NCBI RefSeq assembly: GCF_006385595.1
Contig: NZ_CP041046.1
Span: forward strand, 620,001-684,000
Direction: 5' to 3'
From: Luteibacter pinisoli
GTDB taxonomy: Bacteria; Pseudomonadota; Gammaproteobacteria; Xanthomonadales; Rhodanobacteraceae
DNA length: 64,000 nucleotides
The notes under the pieces were generated by a model, which saw nothing but the letters and a program-made list of their open reading frames with translations, had not been told where the DNA came from and ran no database searches. Below, piece by piece: positions 54,642-60,168 of the stretch (positions are counted from its first letter, which is position 1; each line of letters starts with the position of its first letter). The translations under genes and the position numbers were made by a program.

Positions 54642-54851
54642 TGCCAACACCGAAGCACATCGACGTGGTCGAAGTATGGATCTGAGGCATCCAACTTCAT
54701 GACGGCGGCCGAACGCTTTTCTGTGCCAGGTGCGGAGAAGGTCATCGGTGAGGTCAATGAGGCGTTGGGTGAATGACAAGGCTTCGCGGCAGAAGCGGGC
54801 GTAAGCCTCGAGGAAATCGCGCGCATCGGCAAACTCCATCTCGCACTCTAG
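54641..54851 (+). pseudogene. hipA: Remnant of hipA (toxin kinase), internally deleted
   Basis: An ATG overlapping the hipB stop opens 14 codons (MPTPKHIDVVEVWI) that look like a HipA N-terminus and then hit a stop. In another frame, from about 54663 to 54851, the sequence reads like a HipA C-terminus: AAERFSVPGAEKVIGEVNEA, a stop TGA at 54774-54776 where HipA proteins usually have a Trp, then QGFAAEAGVSLEEIARIGKL and a final stop. The kinase core (about 350 residues) is missing. The likely history is a large internal deletion plus a nonsense change, leaving no active toxin. Confidence 0.65.
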
Positions 54852-54938
54852 GCGAAGCGATACCGCGCGATTAGGTCTACTACATCACGTCTTATTGCAG
54901 TCGACACAATCATCTTTTTTCGCTCTTGGAGCGGTCCG

Positions 54939-55775
54939 ATGGGTTGGAAGAGTTCCTGCGTGGCCCTGGCGGTCCTGGCACTCGCTGTGCAGACGCCGCT
55001 CGCATTGGCGCTGACAGGGGGCCCTCGAGGAAGCAACGGTGCGCACAGCTTGGGAGGGTCGAAGGAGGGAGTCGTTGAGATCCCGCTTTCCGACGGGCAG
55101 ACGCAACGCGTACTTTATGCGACGCCGGCCCACGTGCGCGGGACGATTGTGATGCTCCCCGGGGGCGAGGGAAATGTCGGTCTTGAAGACGACGGCGACA
55201 TTCGACATGGGCACAATTTCGTCGTGCGGACGCGATCGCTGTGGAACGCGCGAGGCTATGCGGTGCTGATTCCCGACACGGTAGACCACGCCAACCTGCG
55301 AGGCCGCCGGAGTACCCCCGAATACGCTCAGTTGGTTCGCGATCTCGTAACCTTCGCGCATCGGCGAATCAACCGTCCGGTGTTTCTCCTGGGAACGAGC
55401 CAGGGCTCGATCGCCGCGATGAACGGGGCCTCTCACGCAGAGCCCGACAGCATTGCTGGAGTGGTGCTAACCGAGTCCGTATCGGTCTTGGGTGGCAGCG
55501 GCGAAACCGTTTTTGACGCAGACCCGCGTGGCGTGCGCGTGCCTGCCTTGGTCGTCGCCAATCGCGACGATCGTTGCAATGTGGCCCCGCCCAGCGCCGC
55601 CCACAAGATTGCCCAGGCCATGTCGTCCAGCCATGACGTCACAATCATCGATGTGGAGGGTGGCATAGCCAGGTCCAGCACTGCATGTGGCTCGCTGACT
55701 CCGCACGGCTATTACGGGATCGAAGACGATGTGGTCTCGCGCATCGCGCAATGGTTGGACGACCACGCCGGTTGA
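54939..55775 (+). CDS. Secreted alpha/beta-hydrolase
   Basis: A 278-residue protein with a signal peptide (LAVLALAVQTPLALAL). The fold features are an oxyanion-region MLPGGEGNVG, a nucleophile elbow LLGTSQGSI with Ser154, a likely acid in VVANRDDRCN and a late His in LTPHGYYGIEDD. This matches dienelactone-hydrolase/esterase-like alpha/beta-hydrolases, without a recognisable substrate group. It lies in the segment after tRNA-Gly, with somewhat lower GC than the surrounding core, and has no obvious operon partner. The convergent small gene ends 10 bp after it. Confidence 0.85.
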   Translation: MGWKSSCVALAVLALAVQTPLALALTGGPRGSNGAHSLGGSKEGVVEIPLSDGQTQRVLYATPAHVRGTIVMLPGGEGNVGLEDDGDIRHGHNFVVRTRSLWNARGYAVLIPDTVDHANLRGRRSTPEYAQLVRDLVTFAHRRINRPVFLLGTSQGSIAAMNGASHAEPDSIAGVVLTESVSVLGGSGETVFDADPRGVRVPALVVANRDDRCNVAPPSAAHKIAQAMSSSHDVTIIDVEGGIARSSTACGSLTPHGYYGIEDDVVSRIAQWLDDHAG

Positions 55776-55784
55776 GAACATCTA

Positions 55785-56051
55785 CTAAGGCGATTGCGCT
55801 ACGTGCCACCGCACGTGCGCCTCATTGACGAGATGTAGTGCCGCCTGCGTCATCGCAGCGACAGCATCCAAAGACATCGACATCTGCTTGCAGTCAACGA
55901 CATCCGCCTCATGGACGAGGTCCGAGAGCGTGGCGGTGACGCCTCGTGAGTACTGAAGCCACTCGGTCGCCTCATTGAGAAGATCGTGGATCGAAGGGTC
56001 AACGCATGCCGCTTCTGACGATTGATCCGCAGTGTTCATGAAATTTCTCAT
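55785..56051 (-). CDS. Small protein of unknown function (DUF3077/DUF6124-like pattern)
   Basis: An 88-residue acidic, all-helical protein without signal peptide or membrane segment. The pattern SIHDLLNEATEWLQYSRGVT then MSLDAVAAMTQAALHLVNEA resembles the small DUF3077/DUF6124-type proteins known mainly from Pseudomonas; the resemblance is from memory and modest. AAAGGGAT lies about 8 bp before the ATG at 56051; a second ATG 12 bp in is possible. It is convergent with the hydrolase gene. Confidence 0.6.
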   Translation of the reverse strand: MRNFMNTADQSSEAACVDPSIHDLLNEATEWLQYSRGVTATLSDLVHEADVVDCKQMSMSLDAVAAMTQAALHLVNEAHVRWHVAQSP

Positions 56052-56410
56052 GCCTAAATCCCTTTAAAGCCAACCGCGCTCTAACGTGGCACGACAGTCA
56101 ACACGACCTGCCATGCCACGGACCATAGGATCGCGGGTTCACCGGCGGCCCTATCCGGGCACCGGGTGGCTTGATTGACGAAGTGGTTTGCGGCGACGAC
56201 CGTCCGTGAGGCGTGCCAGGTGGGGCGCCTGCCTCATTCGATCAAGAATTGCCTCAAAGACGGCGGCGGCCGCGGTTCTTCAACCGTGCCTGCGGCTTAT
56301 GCAGGCGGCCCGTTAACCGATGAGGTGTCGCCGGGGGGATTCGGCGGGCGGACGACTACCGTATGATCAGGGATAGCCACTATCGACTCCAGAACAGTTG
56401 GTTGTGGTTA

Positions 56411-56505
56411 GCAGGCCAGGCGGTGCTGTAACACCTCTGGCCTGCGACTTTCACCGCCGTGGCGGTGGTTGCTCGCGGTGCGCTGAGGGCGGAGGCGCGA
56501 GCAAC
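56411..56505. ncRNA. Candidate structured RNA: three tandem hairpins
   Basis: Stem 1 is GCAGGCCAG (56411-56419) with CTGGCCTGC (56437-56445) and an inner GGTG/CACC pair. Stem 2 is CACCGCC / GGCGGTG (56452-56467). Stem 3 is GTTGCTCGCG (56468-56477) with CGCGAGCAAC (56496-56505). All are perfect and directly adjacent. Orientation and function are not known. Confidence 0.35.
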
Positions 56506-56667
56506 GAGATGACCGTAGCAAATCGAATCCGCAATGTCTGTAGGGTTACGGCGTGGCTGACGAAACCGAAAGCGGCAAGGTGCGTGCGAGGCAATCCCGT
56601 AGCACGTGACCGGTCGCCCGCGCTCGAATCGCCGTCAGCCCGGGCTTCTCGTGCCAAGGTTCGACAC

Positions 56668-56722
56668 CTTATGTAAGACTTCTTTAATAAGGACGGCGCT
56701 TATGTAAGAGGTCTTACATAAG
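56668..56722. repeat. 24-bp palindrome with upstream half-site
   Basis: CTTATGTAAGA-GG-TCTTACATAAG (56699-56722) is a perfect dyad with 11-bp arms. A matching half-site CTTATGTAAGAC lies at 56668-56679, exactly 31 bp upstream of the palindrome's first arm, about three helical turns. It could be an operator or a recombination site. Confidence 0.6.
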
Positions 56723-56813
56723 GAAGCTGCCCACCCTCTCCATAGGCCTTCCAGCACTGGTTCCACCCGCTCGGCCTCAGTAATTTCTCACCCGGGTTAA
56801 CAGGGAGTACGCC

Positions 56814-57275
56814 ATGAGAACGCTATTCAATCTGCTGTGGTTTGTCCTGGGTGGTTTCGTGATGGGCGTGGGCTGGTGGCTTGCCGGCCTGCTGGCCATG
56901 ATCACGATCGTGGGCATCCCCTGGGCACGTGCCTGCTTTGTCATCGGGCAGTTCGCCTTCTTCCCGTTTGGCAAGGAAGCGATCAACCGCGCGGAGTATT
57001 CCGGACGCCACGACATCGGCACGAGTGGGCTAGGCTTTATCGGCAACGTCATCTGGTTTTTGTTCGCCGGCCTGTGGCTCGCGATCGGTCATGTGACGTC
57101 GGCCATCGCTTGCTTCGTCACCATCATCGGCATTCCGTTCGGCATCCAGCACCTGAAGCTCGCCGGCATCGCGCTGGCGCCGATCGGAAAGACGATCGTC
57201 AGCGTTGAGATGGCGGACGCCTCGCGTCGCTACAACGCGCAGGCGGCTGTATCGCGCATGCGCGGAGGCTTTTGA
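56814..57275 (+). CDS. YccF-domain inner-membrane protein
   Basis: A 153-residue membrane protein made of two YccF (DUF307) repeats. The N-terminal LLWFVLGGFVMGVGWWLAGL and ITIVGIPWARACFVIGQFAF are mirrored by FIGNVIWFLFAGLWLAIGHV and VTIIGIPFGIQHLKLAGIAL. Four membrane segments are predicted. The E. coli homologue has no established function. It is monocistronic and is followed by a terminator. Confidence 0.92.
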   Translation: MRTLFNLLWFVLGGFVMGVGWWLAGLLAMITIVGIPWARACFVIGQFAFFPFGKEAINRAEYSGRHDIGTSGLGFIGNVIWFLFAGLWLAIGHVTSAIACFVTIIGIPFGIQHLKLAGIALAPIGKTIVSVEMADASRRYNAQAAVSRMRGGF

Positions 57276-57308
57276 TCGCGTAGCAAGCACTGACATGTGT
57301 GGAGAACA

Positions 57309-57345
57309 GAAAAGGGGCGCAACGACACCGTTGCGCCCCTTTTTG
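57309..57345 (+). terminator. Rho-independent terminator after the YccF gene
   Basis: Long perfect stem AAAAGGGGCGCAACG / CGTTGCGCCCCTTTT with an ACAC loop and a T run; with As on the left side it could act in both directions. Confidence 0.9.
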
Positions 57346-57400
57346 CTTACCGAATTCATCGCTTCGGTAGCATGATGTCATTCACAAAGGAGATGTGCTG

Positions 57401-58018
57401 ATGTCCAAGGGGTTCCGATGCATCGCTGTCGCCATGCTGGCGATCCTCCCCGCCGTCGTTCTGGCGGCCACTGAGCCGCTAGGGGTCACCGTTCGAGCGT
57501 CCACTGACCGCGGCGACAGGGAGACGGGGGTTGTCGTGGTTTCGGTGACCAACCAGTCCAATCGCCCCCTCCTCATCCTGATGGCCGACAGCGCATTATT
57601 CACGGATAGCGACAAGCTGATGAATGATGTCATGGTGGTGACGGCGAGCGATGGGGCGGCAGTCGCATACGAAGGGCGCGCATCTCGTCCTGCCGTTGGC
57701 GAACGCAGGGCTTACCTGGTCCTTGAGCCTGGCGAGACGAAAAGCTCGCGGGTCGATCTGCCGGCCAACTACGCTGTCGACGGGGGTAGCTACACGGTTT
57801 CCTACGTGCAGCGATACATCGAAGAGGAAGAGTTCAGCCCGGATGGCGCGACGGCTCATGAGGTGCGCAGCAATCCGTTGGTGCTTTATGTGAACGCGAG
57901 CCTGATTCAGGGCAACAGGGCATTGAAGACGTCATCAACGGCGACTGCGGTGCCGGTACCGGGTGCCGCAGCTGGCACTCCTTTTGTTCATCAGCGCATC
58001 AATCGCGAAACGGATTAA
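57401..58018 (+). CDS. Secreted protein resembling the propeptide domain of M35 (peptidyl-Lys) metalloproteases
   Basis: A 205-residue protein with a signal peptide (AVAMLAILPAVVLAA). The mature part is a beta-sandwich-like domain (VVVVSVTNQSNRPLLIL, AVAYEGRASRPA, LVLEPGETKSSRVDLPANYA, YTVSYVQRYI) of the kind found at the N-terminus of M35 metalloendopeptidases. The zinc motif HExxH and the rest of the protease are absent, and the chain simply ends after a short tail. The ATG at 57401 is chosen because AAAGGAG precedes it by 8 bp. The last 20 bp overlap the convergent toxin gene. Confidence 0.75.
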   Translation: MSKGFRCIAVAMLAILPAVVLAATEPLGVTVRASTDRGDRETGVVVVSVTNQSNRPLLILMADSALFTDSDKLMNDVMVVTASDGAAVAYEGRASRPAVGERRAYLVLEPGETKSSRVDLPANYAVDGGSYTVSYVQRYIEEEEFSPDGATAHEVRSNPLVLYVNASLIQGNRALKTSSTATAVPVPGAAAGTPFVHQRINRETD

Positions 58019-58403
58019 TCACACTGACGCTGTGCTCGACGACCAGCCCGTGGTGCATGTCTTCAGACCAGACCAGTGTTGCACCAGCGTCTATCGCGGT
58101 AGCGATGATCGTCGCATCGTAGATCGATAGTTGATAGCGGCCGGCCAGTCGTCTTGCTGTGTCGTGCATGTGCTCGGTTAGTCCGGCGATCGGGCAGAAG
58201 TGTCGGACACCTGCGAGGAATGCATCGATGTCTTCCCACGACATGCGGGCTCTGTTCCGGCAGATGTTGGCGACTTCATTAAGCGTTTGCACGCTGACGA
58301 ACGGTCGACGGGCGAGCAGCGCTTCTACGCGATCGCGTTTCGCACGGTCGGACGAAAGAAGCTGAAGAATCACACCGCTGTCGAGAAGGGCGCGCTCTTC
58401 CAT
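57999..58403 (-). CDS. vapC: PIN-domain toxin (VapC-type ribonuclease)
   Basis: A 134-residue PIN nuclease. The acidic metal-binding residues are in place: Asp8 in ALLDSGVILQ, Glu43 in TLNEVANICR, Asp96 in SIYDATIIATA and the Glu114-Asp115 pair in VWSEDMHHGL. VapC toxins cleave RNA, often initiator tRNA or the 23S sarcin-ricin loop; the target here is unknown. The start codon overlaps the last base of the antitoxin stop, so translation is coupled. The 3' end overlaps the convergent M35-propeptide-like gene by 20 bp. Confidence 0.92.
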   Translation of the reverse strand: MEERALLDSGVILQLLSSDRAKRDRVEALLARRPFVSVQTLNEVANICRNRARMSWEDIDAFLAGVRHFCPIAGLTEHMHDTARRLAGRYQLSIYDATIIATAIDAGATLVWSEDMHHGLVVEHSVSVINPFRD

Positions 58404-58633
58404 CAGCGTGCGTTCGCTTCCTCACGCTCAAAGCGGAAGTCCGCGGGCAGACGGTCGCCGAGTGCTCGCAAGCGCTGCAGCACTTCTTCATCGCGCGCAC
58501 GGCGCTCGACGGCGAAGGCACGGTCGCCTTTCGGATAAAGCACGACGTCGTCGCCGTCCTTCAGATCCAGCGCTTCGACGACGGCAGCCGGGAGGCGGAT
58601 GCCCAGGCTGTTGCCCCACTTCGAAACTCGCAT
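58403..58633 (-). CDS. vapB: AbrB/MazE-type antitoxin of the PIN toxin
   Basis: A 76-residue antitoxin. The N-terminal swapped-hairpin AbrB fold reads MRVSKWGNSLGIRLPAAVVE, then ALDLKDGDDVVLYPKGDRAF. The acidic/charged C-terminal helix (RALGDRLPADFRFEREEANA) would neutralise the toxin. ATG 58633 has a strong AAGGAGG 6 bp upstream, ruling out the longer frame. A perfect dyad lies 12 bp upstream and is the likely autoregulatory operator. Confidence 0.92.
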   Translation of the reverse strand: MRVSKWGNSLGIRLPAAVVEALDLKDGDDVVLYPKGDRAFAVERRARDEEVLQRLRALGDRLPADFRFEREEANAR

Positions 58634-58645
58634 GGCTTCCTCCTT

Positions 58646-58672
58646 GGATATACACGATGCCGAAGTATATCC
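58646..58672 (-). promoter_or_regulatory. Operator dyad of the vapBC module
   Basis: GGATATAC (58646-58653) and GTATATCC (58665-58672) are perfect inverted repeats separated by 11 bp, centre near 58659. On the minus strand TATACT inside the left arm could be the -10 box. Binding of the AbrB-type antitoxin (with toxin) here would repress the operon. Confidence 0.65.
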
Positions 58673-58828
58673 ATGGATCGACTCAGGGATCGACACGGGC
58701 TGAATGGAAGCAGGCTCCTGGCGTCCTGCATGCCGAATACGCCCACTCCGCGTCAGCTCTTCTGCGTACTTTCCGCCCAACCCGGGCGCTACGCTACGAA
58801 CTCCAACCACCACTGCGGAGTTCTACCC

Positions 58829-59014
58829 ATGCGTACCGTCATTCGTTCGGCCGTTGCTTTCGCTTCGTTCGCTGTTGTCCTGGCTTCGGGTTCGGCCATG
58901 GCCGTCACCGCGTCCTCTGCTCGCGTGGGTCACGCGGCGACGATCGACCTCAAGGCACTGCTGGTGCCGGTGAAGTGCAAGAACCCTGCGGAGTGCAGCG
59001 TCAAGAACCCGTAA
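58829..59014 (+). CDS. Small secreted peptide, unknown function
   Basis: A 61-residue protein with a signal peptide (VAFASFAVVLASGSAMA). The mature peptide of about 35 residues ends LVPVKCKNPAECSVKNP, with two cysteines six residues apart that could form a disulphide loop. GCGGAG lies about 9 bp before the ATG. It is divergent from the vapBC module and convergent with the MASE1 gene. No family is recognised. Confidence 0.55.
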   Translation: MRTVIRSAVAFASFAVVLASGSAMAVTASSARVGHAATIDLKALLVPVKCKNPAECSVKNP

Positions 59015-59051
59015 CGCCAGGGGCGTCATGGGTACGGGCAGTGCCTTGGGC

Positions 59052-60029
59052 TCACCGGCTTGCGCGAGCGGCCGGTGATGCCTGGCGGGCGAGGTGGGCT
59101 TGCTTCACGCCCACCAGCAAGCTGCCCGAGATCATCAGGGCCAACACCGCCTGGCAGCGAATGACTGCCGGGTCGATGAACTCCGTGCCGGTCACGGCCA
59201 GCGCGATGCTGGCGAGCATGCCGCCCACGGCGGTGCCGTGCCAGCCATGCCGCCATGCCAGGGCGAGCACCGGCAGGACAAGTGACAGGCGGGCCATCTG
59301 GAGAAGGGTTTCCTGGTCGGTGGCAAGCGCCACCCAGGCGAGGCCGCCGAGGGAAGGCACGGTCCACGCCATGAGGTCGCGGAACAGCGGGCTGCGCCAC
59401 ACGGCGGCAAAGGTAAACAGGCTGCCCTGCGCCTTGAAGCGTTCGTGCAGGGCAAGGATCGTCGGCGTCAGCGTCAGCGCGCCAAGGTAGCCGCCGAGCA
59501 GGTACGCCCAGAAATACATGGGCGCGGAAATCTCCGGCCAGGTGCCCGGGTTGGTGAACAGGGCGATCTGCAGTTCACCCGTGGTCGCCACGGCGTTGAC
59601 CACCGCGCAGGCCAGGGTCGCCGAAAGCAGCATGCCGATGCGCAGGTTGCCGTCGGTGCCATGCAGCGGCCAGCGGCGGCGCATGAAGCGGACGAGCGGG
59701 ATCCACAGCAGGGCCATGGGTACGGCGGCCACGACGGCCCAGGCCATCCCGAAGGTCGGCTCGTTGAGCGCGGCGTTTTCGATCGAGGGCAGGGTTTCGC
59801 CCAGCAGCAGCGCCGGCCAGAAGCGCGGCGGCATCAGCAGCAGGAAGGCCAGGCGGAGGCCGCCGGTGAGAATCCAGTGGGGGAACGACGCGTAGCGCGC
59901 CAGTTCATAGCAAGCCGCGTACGCGCCCGCGATAGCGAGCTGCTGTGTCCATGTAGCCGTGTAAGCCGTGCGTCCGTTCACGTCTGCTCCCCTGTTGTTG
60001 AGTGGCTCGGTCTTCCCCAAGCGTGCCAC
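59052..60029 (-). CDS. MASE1-domain membrane protein without output domain
   Basis: A 325-residue polytopic protein with about eight membrane segments forming a MASE1 sensory domain (FPHWILTGGLRLAFLLLMPP, FWAYLLGGYLGALTLTPTIL). MASE1 normally precedes a GGDEF, EAL or histidine-kinase domain, but this chain ends after the last helices. The start GTG 60029 has GAGG about 7 bp upstream; a later GTG at 59981 is possible. It may signal through a separate partner. The gene lies about 140 bp downstream of katG on the same strand, behind a terminator. Confidence 0.85.
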   Translation of the reverse strand: MARLGKTEPLNNRGADVNGRTAYTATWTQQLAIAGAYAACYELARYASFPHWILTGGLRLAFLLLMPPRFWPALLLGETLPSIENAALNEPTFGMAWAVVAAVPMALLWIPLVRFMRRRWPLHGTDGNLRIGMLLSATLACAVVNAVATTGELQIALFTNPGTWPEISAPMYFWAYLLGGYLGALTLTPTILALHERFKAQGSLFTFAAVWRSPLFRDLMAWTVPSLGGLAWVALATDQETLLQMARLSLVLPVLALAWRHGWHGTAVGGMLASIALAVTGTEFIDPAVIRCQAVLALMISGSLLVGVKQAHLARQASPAARASR

Positions 60030-60120
60030 GTTATGCCTCGGATTATCCTGCGGTTATGGGCCCTGGCCCACACTTCCTCGAATGCTTGCCGATTATGCGT
60101 CCAAACAGGCCCTAGGGTGT

Positions 60121-60153
60121 GAAAAAGCCACCCGACGAAACGCCGGGTGGCTT
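60121..60153 (-). terminator. Rho-independent terminator of katG
   Basis: On the minus strand AAGCCACCCGGCG pairs with CGTCGGGTGGCTT, followed by a T run, 16 bp after the katG stop. Confidence 0.85.
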
Positions 60154-60168
60154 CCTAGGAACCGCAGG

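Larger units (their letters stand above)
56052..56813. other. Gene-free stretch with hairpins and a palindrome
   Basis: About 760 bp without a credible gene between the DUF3077-like gene and yccF. It contains three tandem hairpins (56411-56505) and a 24-bp palindrome with an additional half-copy (56668-56722). Small ORFs across it are Arg/Gly-rich and run through the stems, so they are treated as spurious. Confidence 0.65.

Noticed and set aside
54624..54839. Minus-strand ORF of 71 codons with a helical-looking N-terminus
   Set aside because: It is antisense to the hipA remnant, whose plus-strand frame matches HipA-like sequence; no ribosome site and an Arg-rich frayed C-terminus.
56398..56676. 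Plus-strand ORF of 92 codons over the three hairpins
   Set aside because: Arg/Ala/Cys-rich, spans perfect stem-loops, no ribosome site; treated as part of a non-coding element.
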